DNA of 64,000 nt, taken from positions 124,001 to 188,000 of the forward strand of contig DASUCV010000002.1 in NCBI GenBank assembly GCA_036275915.1, read 5' to 3'. Every line of letters begins with the position of its first letter. Within the stretch, counting starts at the first letter, position 1. Made by a program: the position numbers and the translations under genes. This document shows, in pieces, positions 28,299-35,860 of this stretch. A model generated the notes under the pieces. The model searched no databases. It was given only the letters and a program-made list of their open reading frames with translations, and was not told where the DNA came from. This DNA is from Candidatus Polarisedimenticolaceae bacterium. GTDB taxonomy: Bacteria; Acidobacteriota; Polarisedimenticolia; Polarisedimenticolales; DASRJG01.

Positions 28299-29168
28299 AT
28301 GACGCCGTCCACACCGAAGCCGCGGTTCCTGATCGGGGCCTCCCCCGACGATCGGGCGATCGCCGAAGCGCTCCGGACGGCGCTCGCGGATCTCGCCGAC
28401 GTCACCCTCTGGTCCCGAGGCGCCTTCGAGCCTGGGCTCACCGGCTCCGCCGGCCTCCTCGACGCGGTTCGCGGATTCGACTTCGCGGCGTTTGTCGTCG
28501 CGCCCGAAGGAACGGCGCCGAAGCGCGCGACACGGCGCGGCGACGCGTCCGACCCGGTCGCGCTGGCTCTCGGGATCTGTCTGGGCTCGCTCGGGCGTCA
28601 GCGAACGTTCGTCGTCTGTTCCGCCGAGAGTCCCTTGCCCGCCGAGCTTCGCGGCGTCGTCGCGGCGACGTTTCCGCCGCCGCGCTCGGCCGGCATCCCA
28701 CCGGCGGTCGGGTGCGCCGCGGCGATCCTCCGCGAGCAGATCCTGCGCCTCGTCCCGGCTCCGACGGCGGGCAAGGCCGCGCGCGCCGGCGCGACGAAGC
28801 CGAATCAGGTCGCCCGGAGGCGCCGCCGCCCCACGCTGGGGACGGCCTACCTGGCGGGACCGCGGCGCGTCCTCAAGATCGTCGACATCAGCATGACCGG
28901 CGCGCTCCTCGAGTCGTTCGGCGAGATCCCCGAAGGGCAGCTCCTCGATCTCGACCTCGCCCTCGAGAACGGCACCCGGATCCGGGTCAGCGCGCGCGTC
29001 GCCAGGAACCAGCACCCGCAGTGGGGCCGTTCGGGGGGCGTCGGCGTCGCGTTCCTCCGCTTCGAGGGGGACTCGCGCGAGCACCTCGCGCAGTACATCG
29101 ACGCCGACCCCGACGCGTCAACAGGCGAGCTCCACCTGCTCGCCGACGCGGACGTCCCCGCCCGCTAG
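28299..29168 (+). CDS. TIR-like (CAP12-type) domain fused to a PilZ domain; catalytic Glu apparently lost
   Basis: 289 aa. Residues about 9-135 match the predicted nucleotide-binding TIR-like family (Pfam TIR_like): FLIGASPDDRAIAEALRTAL, VTLWSRGAFEPG, GFDFAAFVVAPEG and SDPVALALGICLGSLGRQRTFVV. In active members the last block reads NVxFELGLFxGRLGRERTFIV with a catalytic Glu; here that position is Ala90. Residues about 170-270 form a PilZ domain with an Arg-rich start (ARRRRRP, 172-178), the DxSxxG motif DISMTGALLES (196-206) and GGVGVAFLRF, suggesting c-di-GMP binding. It was assigned by motif reading only. The neighbours are not defence genes. Confidence 0.75.
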   Translation: MTPSTPKPRFLIGASPDDRAIAEALRTALADLADVTLWSRGAFEPGLTGSAGLLDAVRGFDFAAFVVAPEGTAPKRATRRGDASDPVALALGICLGSLGRQRTFVVCSAESPLPAELRGVVAATFPPPRSAGIPPAVGCAAAILREQILRLVPAPTAGKAARAGATKPNQVARRRRRPTLGTAYLAGPRRVLKIVDISMTGALLESFGEIPEGQLLDLDLALENGTRIRVSARVARNQHPQWGRSGGVGVAFLRFEGDSREHLAQYIDADPDASTGELHLLADADVPAR

Positions 29169-29247
29169 CCCTCGCGCCAGAACGCGAACGCCTCCTCGAG
29201 GCGGTCGTTACCCCAGAAGATGACTCCATCGCCGTAGGATAGTCGAC

Positions 29248-29727
29248 ATGATCCGCGAGATCGACGCGTCCGAGTTCGAGATCGTGTGGCCGATCTACCG
29301 CGCGGTGATCGCCGGCGGTGACGCCTTCGCACCGGCTCCCGACACACCGTTCGAGGAAGCGCGGCGGACGTGGGCCGAGCCGCCGGCCCGCGCGTTCGTC
29401 GCCACCGAAGCGGGCGCGGTCCTCGGGAGCTACATGCTCCGCCCGAACCAGCCCGGCCTAGGCGACCACGTCGCGAACGCCGGCTACATCGTCGCCCCGA
29501 AGGCCCGCGGCCGCGGCCTCGCGCGGACGATGTGCGAGCACTCGCTCGAGACGGCGCGCGTGGCGGGATTCACGGCGATGCAGTTCAACTACGTCGTCGC
29601 GACGAACACGGGCGCGATCAAGGTCTGGGAGCGCTGCGGCTTCAAGGTCGTCGGACGTGTCCCCAAGGCGTTCCGCCACGCGACACTGGGACCGGTCGAC
29701 GTCCTCGTCATGCACCGTTTTCTCTGA
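29248..29727 (+). CDS. GNAT acetyltransferase
   Basis: 159 aa. NAGYIVAPKARGRGLARTMCEHSLETARVAGFTAMQFNYVVATNTGAIKVWERCGFKVVGRVP is a full GNAT core with the RGRGLA acetyl-CoA loop. The stop codon directly touches a 48-bp hairpin repeat. Substrate unknown. Confidence 0.86.
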   Translation: MIREIDASEFEIVWPIYRAVIAGGDAFAPAPDTPFEEARRTWAEPPARAFVATEAGAVLGSYMLRPNQPGLGDHVANAGYIVAPKARGRGLARTMCEHSLETARVAGFTAMQFNYVVATNTGAIKVWERCGFKVVGRVPKAFRHATLGPVDVLVMHRFL

Positions 29728-29775
29728 GGGGACAGCTTCCGAAACTCTGTGCTTCGAGTTTCGGAAGCTGTCCCC
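29728..29775. repeat. Perfect 20-bp inverted repeat of the GGGGACAG family
   Basis: The arms at 29728-29747 and 29756-29775 are perfect 20-bp complements around an 8-base loop (TGTGCTTC). They begin GGGGACAGCTTCC and end GGAAGCTGTCCCC, so this is a longer relative of the GGGGACAGTCCCC palindromes. A further half copy (ACTGTCCCCG) follows near 29784-29793. It lies between two convergent genes and could terminate both. Confidence 0.85.
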
Positions 29776-29781
29776 TCTTAA

Positions 29782-30999
29782 TTACTGTCCCCGTGTCGCC
29801 GCGCGGTAGATGAAGAAGCAACCGATCGTGAGCGCCCATGCGGCGAAGAACGCTGCGCCGGGAACGTGGACGCTCGATCCCGGCGCCGTGAACCGTCCGA
29901 AGAGCTGCGTCATGAGCGGCGGCCCGAGGATCGAGCTGACCGAGAAGAGGCTAGCGACGGCGCCCTGGAGCTCGCCCTGCGCGTCGGGCGGCACGCGGTG
30001 CGACATGAGGGCGTTCGTCGTCGGCATGACGATGGCACCGAAGAACCACGTCGGCAGGATCGCGAACATCATCCACCCGCTCGTGGCGAGCCCGTAGGCG
30101 GCGTAGCCGAGACCGCCCACGACGATCCCGGTGAGCGCCGCGCCGCGCTCGCCGAGCACCGGGACGACGAGCCGCGGGACCAGCGCCTGCGCCGACGCCA
30201 TGACGAGCCCCGCGAGGGCGAGCGAGGCGCCGATCGTTCCCTCGGCCCAGCCGAACCGGTACTTCGTGTAGAAGCTCCACGTCGACGGCATGACCTGATT
30301 CGCGAGCATCCAGAGGAAGAGCGCGACGAGCAGGCCCCAGACGGCCGGGTGCTTGCGGAGCTGCCGCATCGTTCCGAGCGCATTGGCCCGTTTCCAGTCG
30401 AACCGGCGCCGCCTCTCCGCCGGGAGCGACTCGGGGAGAACGAAGAGACCGTAGAGGAAGTTGATCGAGCTGAGCGCCGCGGCGGCGAAGAACGGCGCGC
30501 GTGGCCCGAGTCCGCCGAGGAGCCCGCCGAGCGCCGGCCCGGTGATGAATCCCACCCCGAACATCGCGCTGACGATCCCGAAGTTCTGCGCCCGCTTCTC
30601 CGGAGCGCTGATGTCGGCGACATAGGCGTACGCCGGGGTGAACGAGGCCCCCGCCATCCCGGCGATCGACCGGCCGAGGAAGAGCCACGGCAGCGTCGGC
30701 GCGAAACCCATGACCACGTAATCGACCCCGAGCGCGCCGATCGCCGCCAGGAGGACCGGGCGTCTCCCGAACCGGTCCGACAGCCCGCCGAGGATCGGAG
30801 CGCAGAGGAACTGCATCGACGCATAGACGAACGTCAGCCAGCCTGCGTCGAGGACCGCCACGCTCGCCGGCTTGCCCGTGAGCGTCTCGAGGAGCCGCGG
30901 CATGACCGGGACGATCAGCCCGAAGCCGATCGTGTCCAGGAGCAGCGTGATCGCGATGAAGGCGAGGGCGTGGCGCTGGCTGCGGGGGGGCGAGGTCAT
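29782..30999 (-). CDS. TetA-like MFS drug efflux transporter
   Basis: 405 aa, 12 membrane helices. IAITLLLDTIGFGLIVPVMPRLL, LGGLSDRFGRRPVLL (MFS motif A), GRSIAGMAGASFTPAYAYVADI and FGVGFITGPALGGLLGGL are close to the TCR/Tet family of proton antiporters. The substrate cannot be read from sequence; related chromosomal proteins export varied drugs. The ATG at 30999 has no obvious Shine-Dalgarno sequence. About 65 bp upstream lies a minus-strand terminator preceded by a putative leader peptide, suggesting control by attenuation. Confidence 0.87.
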   Translation of the reverse strand: MTSPPRSQRHALAFIAITLLLDTIGFGLIVPVMPRLLETLTGKPASVAVLDAGWLTFVYASMQFLCAPILGGLSDRFGRRPVLLAAIGALGVDYVVMGFAPTLPWLFLGRSIAGMAGASFTPAYAYVADISAPEKRAQNFGIVSAMFGVGFITGPALGGLLGGLGPRAPFFAAAALSSINFLYGLFVLPESLPAERRRRFDWKRANALGTMRQLRKHPAVWGLLVALFLWMLANQVMPSTWSFYTKYRFGWAEGTIGASLALAGLVMASAQALVPRLVVPVLGERGAALTGIVVGGLGYAAYGLATSGWMMFAILPTWFFGAIVMPTTNALMSHRVPPDAQGELQGAVASLFSVSSILGPPLMTQLFGRFTAPGSSVHVPGAAFFAAWALTIGCFFIYRAATRGQ

Positions 31000-31064
31000 G
31001 GCGGGTGGTTAGGTTCGTTGGGGCTGGTCGGTAGGTTTCCAACGGCTACTGACTGCCGACGATC

Positions 31065-31099
31065 AAATAAAAAGGGCCCCAGCCTTGCGACTGGGGCCC
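31065..31099 (-). terminator. Rho-independent terminator upstream of the MFS gene
   Basis: On the minus strand the arms GGGCCCCAG-type (31091-31099) and its complement (31074-31082) form a 9-bp G+C-only stem with an 8-base loop. It is followed directly by TTTTTATTT (31073-31065). This is a textbook intrinsic terminator, and it points towards the MFS gene in the same orientation. Confidence 0.85.
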
Positions 31100-31238
31100 C
31101 AGGAGCTGCCGGTGTCGATGACGTTGGGTTACCCCGCGTATTACGGGTCATCCCAGACGCAAACGGCGCCTTGAGCACCCTACGAGGACGCCACCTCCAC
31201 CGAACGGAAACTAAGGCTGTTCAATGGATCACCTCCTT
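31100..31238 (-). ncRNA. Candidate structured leader RNA of the MFS transporter
   Basis: This minus-strand stretch contains a 13-base perfect Shine-Dalgarno (AAGGAGGTGATCC, 31226-31238), a short frame, and a stem GATGAC/GTCATC (31147-31152 with 31117-31122) enclosing a CCCG/CGGG hairpin. It ends with the terminator at 31065-31099. AGGAG could also pair with CTCCT at 31101-31105, which would hide the ribosome-binding site. No known RNA family recognised. The gap 31000-31352 otherwise holds nothing else I can name. Confidence 0.4.
31180..31224 (-). CDS. Putative 14-residue leader peptide
   Basis: A TTG at 31224 is placed 7 bases after AAGGAGG and opens a 14-codon frame, MNSLSFRSVEVASS, ending with TAG at 31180. 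The Shine-Dalgarno is the strongest in the window (13 bases complementary to the 16S 3' end), far better than that of the transporter gene itself. Very short frames are easily fortuitous; the call rests on the ribosome-binding site, its spacing and the downstream terminator. Confidence 0.35.
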   Translation of the reverse strand: MNSLSFRSVEVASS

Positions 31239-31352
31239 CGTCGGGCGACTCGATGCGTGAGGGCCCCAACCCTCCGGCCCCCGAGCCCGCCCAAGGCCCG
31301 CGGACCGTCGCCCGGCGCCTTCGCCGTGCGGAATTAGTGTACGCTGCGGCGG

Positions 31353-32228
31353 ATGAAGTCGTACCACGAAATTATCGGAGATGGCGGCTCCAACGTTTTG
31401 GGCCAAGTACTCGAGCAGCGGGACCGGATCGCGCGCGCCCTCTCGGGGGTGCGCCACCGGGTCGCGGTCGGGTCGGGTAAGGGCGGCGTCGGCAAGAGCA
31501 CGGTGACGCGCGTCCTGGCTTCGGCGCTCGCGATGAAGGGGCGCGCGGTCGCGATCCTCGACGCCGACTTCAACGGGCCGACGCAGGCGCGCATGACGGG
31601 TCTCTCCGGCGCCGTGCCGGTGCCGGGTCGTGAAGGCCTCGCCCTCCCCCGCTCGAAGGACGGCGTCGGCGTCTTCTCCATCGGCGGCTTCCTCCCCGAA
31701 TCGAAGCCGCTCGAGTTCGACGCGGTCTCCACCGGCGAGGCGCACACCTGGCGGGCCACGCGCGAGTTTGCCGCCCTGGGCGAGGTGCTCTCGGCGGTCG
31801 CGTGGGGCGACCTCGACGTCCTCCTCTTCGACCTGCCGCCGGGAACCGAGCGCACGATGCAGTTCGCCGACGCGCTCGGGGCCGAGACGAGCTTCGTCCT
31901 CGTCACCATCCCGTCCGATGTCGCGCGCGGGGTCGTCGCCCGCTCGGTGAGCGCGCTGGCCAAGGCGTCGAACCCGGTGCTCGGCTACGTCGAGAACATG
32001 AGCGGCTACTTCTGCGCCGACTGCAACGAGGTCAAGCCGCTATTCCCGGAATCGAAGGACGCGGTGGCGCTCGACCTCCCCTGCCTGGGGCGCGTCCCGT
32101 TCGACCCGGCGCTCGCCTTCGCGTGCGACCGTGGCGTCTCCTTCGCCGACCTTCCCGAATCGGCCGCGACGCGGGCCCTCATGGCCGTCGCCGGCCGCCT
32201 GCTCGAGTCCCTGGAGACCGGCCGATGA
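31353..32228 (+). CDS. Mrp/NBP35-type P-loop ATPase
   Basis: 291 aa. Deviant Walker A VAVGSGKGGVGKST (37-50), Switch I DADFNGPTQ, Walker B-like VLLFDLPPGTERTMQ and YVENMSGYFCADCNE with a CxxC (about 220-223) identify the Mrp group, which carries or transfers Fe-S clusters. It overlaps the next gene by 4 bp and heads a three-gene operon with a zinc-ribbon/PCP_red protein and a radical SAM protein. This suggests a dedicated cluster carrier for that enzyme, not the housekeeping Mrp, although this is an inference. Confidence 0.88.
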   Translation: MKSYHEIIGDGGSNVLGQVLEQRDRIARALSGVRHRVAVGSGKGGVGKSTVTRVLASALAMKGRAVAILDADFNGPTQARMTGLSGAVPVPGREGLALPRSKDGVGVFSIGGFLPESKPLEFDAVSTGEAHTWRATREFAALGEVLSAVAWGDLDVLLFDLPPGTERTMQFADALGAETSFVLVTIPSDVARGVVARSVSALAKASNPVLGYVENMSGYFCADCNEVKPLFPESKDAVALDLPCLGRVPFDPALAFACDRGVSFADLPESAATRALMAVAGRLLESLETGR

Positions 32229-32659
32229 AATTCCTCTGCGTCCCCTGCGATCAGCCGATGAAGATGATGGCGGTCACGCCGCCTGACCGCGGCTCGGTCG
32301 CCGTCACGTACGGCTGCCCTGAGTGCGGCTACGAGATGGCGATGCTCACGAACCCGTTCGAGACGCAGCTCGTAACGTCGCTCGGCGTGAAGATCGGGCC
32401 GAACGAGGGAAAGGACGCCGCAACCGCGACGAGCGGCTCGAAGTGCCCGTTCGCCGGGATGATGGCCGGCGCCTCGGAGGAGGCGGAAGAGACGAAGGGT
32501 CCCAAGTGGACCGCCGAGGCCGAGGCACGGATGGAATCGGTCCCGAGCTTCGTCCGCTCGATGGCGAAGACCGGCATCGAGAAGTTCGCGGAGGAGAGCG
32601 GCTACACCGTCATCGACGAGAGGGTGCTCGACGAAGCCCGGTCGCGCTTCGGTATGTGA
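32225..32659 (+). CDS. Zinc-ribbon protein with C-terminal PCP_red domain
   Basis: 144 aa, ATGA overlap with the ATPase gene. Cys5/Cys8 and Cys31/Cys34 (LCVPC, YGCPECGYE) form a zinc ribbon. The C-terminal 53 residues KWTAEAEARMESVPSFVRSMAKTGIEKFAEESGYTVI fit PCP_red (W-x3-A-x3-M-x2-IP-x-FVR ... IE-xxA). The same domain recurs in the following radical SAM protein and in the stress protein at 10889-12856. Confidence 0.8.
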   Translation: MKFLCVPCDQPMKMMAVTPPDRGSVAVTYGCPECGYEMAMLTNPFETQLVTSLGVKIGPNEGKDAATATSGSKCPFAGMMAGASEEAEETKGPKWTAEAEARMESVPSFVRSMAKTGIEKFAEESGYTVIDERVLDEARSRFGM

Positions 32660-32660
32660 G

Positions 32661-33977
32661 ATGGATCCGTCCCCGTTCGAGCGCCCGTACGTCGTCTCCT
32701 GGAATCTGACCTACCGCTGCAATCTCGCCTGCGAGCACTGCTACCTCGACGCCGGCGGCAAGCCGCTCGTCCACGACGAGGCATTCTCGGACCGAAGCGA
32801 GCTGACGACCGCGCAGTGCTTCAAGGTGGTGGGCGACATCGCGGCGTTCGCGCCCGAGGCCGTGACGATCCTGACCGGCGGCGAGCCGCTCCTCCGGCGG
32901 GACATCCTCGAGATCGTCCGCCACGCGAACGCGAAGGGCCTCTGGGTCGTCGTGGGCACGAACGGCGTGAAGATCACGCCGACCCTTGCCGCGCTCCTGG
33001 TCAAGGAAGGCGTGCGCGGGATGTCGCTCTCGCTCGACGCGCTCGATCCGGCAAGTCACGACGCCTTTCGGCGCGTGAAGGGTGCGTGGCAGAACACCGT
33101 CGACGGCGCGAAGATCCTCGGGGCGGCCGGGCTGCCGTTCATCGTGCAGACGACGATCGGCGCGCACAACGTGAACGAGCTCGAGGCAATCGCCGCCTTC
33201 GCGCATGACGAGCTGGCGGCAAAGGTGTGGAACCTCTACTTCCTCGTCCCCACGGGCCGCGGCGCGTTCGTCTCCGACATCGCGCCCGACGCCTACGACC
33301 GGATCCTCGAGGGGCTGAACCGCATCCAGAAGCATTACGCCGGACGGATGCTCGTCAACGCCAAGTGCGCCCCGCACTACGTGAAGACCTTGATCGAGCA
33401 GGATCCGGACTCGCCGTTCCTGAAGACGTACACAGGCGGAGCCGGCGGCTGCCCCGCCGGCACGCACTACCTCGGGATCCGTCCGAACGGCGACGTCACC
33501 CCCTGCCCCTACCTCCCTGTCTTCGGCGGCAACCTCAAAGAAGAAACTCTCGCGAGCGTGTGGGCGGCCTCGGAGCCGTTCGTCGCGATCCGGCGGCGCA
33601 CGAGCCTCGGCGGGCGCTGCGGCGCCTGCGAGCTGAACGCGATGTGCGGCGGCTGCCGCGCTCGCGCCTACGGCGCGACCGGCGACATCATGGCCGAAGA
33701 TCCCTTGTGCACTCATACGCCGGGCAAGTTCGCCGGCTCCCCGCTCATCTCGATCAAGCCCGTGGAATACGGAAAGTCCTCCATCACCGAGATCGCGTGG
33801 GACGACGACGCGCGCGAGCGCATGAAGCGTATCCCCGCGTTCGTTCGCGGCATGGTCGTGAAAGCGGTCGAGGACTCGTGCCGGAAGAGCGGCGTGTCTC
33901 GCGTCACGCTCGCGGAGCTCGAGGCGATTCGGTCGAAGGTGCCGGCGCGATATTCGATCTTCGGGAAGCGGGGCTAG
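32661..33977 (+). CDS. Radical SAM/SPASM protein with C-terminal PCP_red domain
   Basis: 438 aa. The radical SAM cluster motif is CNLACEHC (Cys20, Cys24, Cys27), followed by GGEPLLRRDILEIV. The SPASM-type C-terminal part (about 315-350) reads CGACELNAMCGGCRARAYGATGD...CTH, very like NirJ/AhbC/AhbD enzymes that modify haem or haem precursors. The last 60 residues (IAWDDDARERMKRIPAFVRGMVVKAVEDSCRKSG) are PCP_red. The gene begins 1 bp after the preceding stop. A tetrapyrrole or peptide substrate is possible. The NirJ resemblance plus a domain from protochlorophyllide reductase favours tetrapyrrole, but this is not proven. Confidence 0.85.
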   Translation: MDPSPFERPYVVSWNLTYRCNLACEHCYLDAGGKPLVHDEAFSDRSELTTAQCFKVVGDIAAFAPEAVTILTGGEPLLRRDILEIVRHANAKGLWVVVGTNGVKITPTLAALLVKEGVRGMSLSLDALDPASHDAFRRVKGAWQNTVDGAKILGAAGLPFIVQTTIGAHNVNELEAIAAFAHDELAAKVWNLYFLVPTGRGAFVSDIAPDAYDRILEGLNRIQKHYAGRMLVNAKCAPHYVKTLIEQDPDSPFLKTYTGGAGGCPAGTHYLGIRPNGDVTPCPYLPVFGGNLKEETLASVWAASEPFVAIRRRTSLGGRCGACELNAMCGGCRARAYGATGDIMAEDPLCTHTPGKFAGSPLISIKPVEYGKSSITEIAWDDDARERMKRIPAFVRGMVVKAVEDSCRKSGVSRVTLAELEAIRSKVPARYSIFGKRG

Positions 33978-33978
33978 G

Positions 33979-35379
33979 TCAGTTGCAGCCCGTGAAAACC
34001 TGCGGCCGGCAGCTCGTCGCGCTCGGTGGACGCTGGTTGCCGTCGCTCGCCGTGCCGTAGGAACCCTCGGCACCGTCGGAGTTCAGCGGTACGACCAGAT
34101 AGTAACGGCCGTCGGACGCCGGTGTCAGGGACATCGAGGTCGCCCCTCCTGTGGTGCAGCGTCGCGGCACGTGACTCGCGAAGCTGCCGAGCAGACCCTC
34201 GTAGATCGCGTAGTCCGAGTCCGTGGGCCGACACGAGTGCCCCCACGACAGCTCGAGATCGCCGGGAGTGCTCGCCTTGCCGATCATGAGAGGCATCCCC
34301 GGGACGTCGCCGCCGTCGGGCACGCCGCCCGCGGCGGACGGTGAGGAGAGATGCGCCACCCACCCCTCGGTCAGCCCGTTGTGCGTGCCCGTGCCGACCA
34401 GCGTTCGCCCGTCACCGCTGACTCCGTTGGCAGCGGTCAAGACCCAACCCGTCAAGTTGATTCCGATCGAGGGGAGGTACGTGTTGAGGTCCACCATGCC
34501 CAGGGCGGACGTCGAGAGCATCGCGTGGTCGGGGGACATGAGGACACCCACGACGATCTGGCCGTCGCCGCTCACGCCGTAGGCGCGCGAAGCCATTCCT
34601 GGCAACGTTCCGAGGTTGACCATGCCGCCGACGCTCGTCCAGCGGAACGCGCGGATTTGTGCGAACCCGCTGGTGCCGCCGTAGCCCACCACGGTCGCGC
34701 CGTCGTCGCTCACGCCGGACGCATGCGAGGTGGTGCCTCCCGGCATCGTGCCGAGGTCGGCCAAGCCGCCCGCGAGCGACCAGCGGAACGCATGGTCATC
34801 GGAGGACCCGGTGCTCTCGCCGACGACGATCGAGCCGTCCGAGTTGCAGTCGCGGGCGATCGAATAGCCCACGCCCGTCAGCGTGCCGAGACTGTGCATG
34901 CCGCCGGCGCTCGTCCACCGGAACGCGTCGTTGACCGGATCGCTGAAGCCGGCGACGACGAGGCCATCCCCACTGACGGCTTCCCCGTACGAGCTCAGAG
35001 CCTGCCCGTCTCCGCCGCCATCCAAGGGAAGGCCGAGATCGACCATGCCGCCCGAGATCGTCCAGCGGAAGGCGCGGGTGCCGGCGGTTCCCGTCACCAC
35101 GGTGCCGTCATCGCTCACATCGGCGGCGCTCGAGCCCGTTTGTCCAGGCAGTGTCCCCAGATCGACCATGCCTTGTGAGCTCGTCCAGCGGAAGGCGCGG
35201 TTGCCGCTCGCGCTGCCCACGACGACCGATCCGTCGCGGCTGACTCGCGACGCCGAGGATTGCGTTCCTCCTGGAAGAAATCCCATCCCGGAGAGGCTCT
35301 GGGCATGGACCACGGGCTCGCCGAGGCGCACGAGGATGAGCAACGGCGTCACGACAAAGGCGCGTTGGGTCGCGTTCAA
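33979..35379 (-). CDS. Secreted HAF-repeat protein with C-terminal FN3-like module
   Basis: 466 aa from the TTG at 35379, which gives a clean signal peptide (MNATQRAFVVTPLLILVRLG...VHAQ). An ATG at 35514 would add 45 polar residues. About seven HAF-type repeats (GGMVDLGTLPG...SxAxxVSxDGxxVVGxxxxxxAFRW) form a probable beta-propeller. The last 95 residues (LELSWGHSCRPTDSDYAIYEG ... YYLVVPLNSDGAEGSYGTASDGNQRPPS ... C) match the tail of the GloVer protein at 17601-19112. The gene converges with the radical SAM gene at 1 bp distance. Confidence 0.8.
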   Translation of the reverse strand: MNATQRAFVVTPLLILVRLGEPVVHAQSLSGMGFLPGGTQSSASRVSRDGSVVVGSASGNRAFRWTSSQGMVDLGTLPGQTGSSAADVSDDGTVVTGTAGTRAFRWTISGGMVDLGLPLDGGGDGQALSSYGEAVSGDGLVVAGFSDPVNDAFRWTSAGGMHSLGTLTGVGYSIARDCNSDGSIVVGESTGSSDDHAFRWSLAGGLADLGTMPGGTTSHASGVSDDGATVVGYGGTSGFAQIRAFRWTSVGGMVNLGTLPGMASRAYGVSGDGQIVVGVLMSPDHAMLSTSALGMVDLNTYLPSIGINLTGWVLTAANGVSGDGRTLVGTGTHNGLTEGWVAHLSSPSAAGGVPDGGDVPGMPLMIGKASTPGDLELSWGHSCRPTDSDYAIYEGLLGSFASHVPRRCTTGGATSMSLTPASDGRYYLVVPLNSDGAEGSYGTASDGNQRPPSATSCRPQVFTGCN

Positions 35380-35574
35380 GTGTTCTTGATGGTACGCCGA
35401 GCTCGCGACGATGGCGCTGAAATCGAATCGGGGCGAGGGGCCACAATCGGGTGACGCCCGGAGGGCGCGGCGCTCCTTTTCGCAGCCCTCGGGTGAATCT
35501 CCGAGCGAATTCATGGATGTCGCCCTGGATCGATTTTCGCATGCGTTCGACCATGGAATCACTCGGAGGTGACC

Positions 35575-35832
35575 ATGGCCAAGCGAGCCCGCGTCGTCTA
35601 TGACGTCGCATCGGACGGCCGACGATGGAAGATCACCGCGGAGGGCGGCGCTGTCCGCAGCCTCCACTCGACCAAGGATCAGGCGGTCAATACCGCGCTC
35701 AAGGTCGCGAAGCAGAACGCGCCGTCGCAGCTCCGCATCCACAAGCTCGACGGATCGATCGAGAGCGAGCGGAGGTACGAGGAAGACCGGTTCCCGCCGC
35801 ACCCAGGTGCAAGGCAGTCGCGAGAGGAGTAG
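35575..35832 (+). CDS. DUF2188 family protein
   Basis: 85 aa from the ATG at 35575 with GGAGGTG upstream. VVYDVASDGRRWKITAEGGAVRSLHSTKDQAVNTALKVAKQNAPSQLRIHKLDGSIESERRY is the whole DUF2188 domain. Function unknown. Confidence 0.85.
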   Translation: MAKRARVVYDVASDGRRWKITAEGGAVRSLHSTKDQAVNTALKVAKQNAPSQLRIHKLDGSIESERRYEEDRFPPHPGARQSREE

Positions 35833-35860
35833 TCTCCCCGCATCGAGCGGGAGGACACCC

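Noticed and set aside
28299-29168. A CBASS or Thoeris defence system around the TIR-like gene
   Set aside because: No cyclase, SMODS or effector genes are next to it; neighbours are a DUF1697 protein and acetyltransferases.
29728-29775. A simple terminator rather than a repeat element
   Set aside because: It has no T-tract on either side and belongs by sequence to the GGGGACAG family, although it may still end transcripts.
31226-31238. A 16S rRNA gene fragment, because GGATCACCTCCTT reads as the 3' end on the + strand
   Set aside because: No further rRNA sequence lies next to it; as the minus-strand complement it makes sense as a Shine-Dalgarno.
32661-33977. Calling the radical SAM gene nirJ
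   Set aside because: The SPASM region resembles NirJ/Ahb proteins, but there are no other haem d1 genes here and it has an added PCP_red domain, so a symbol is not justified.
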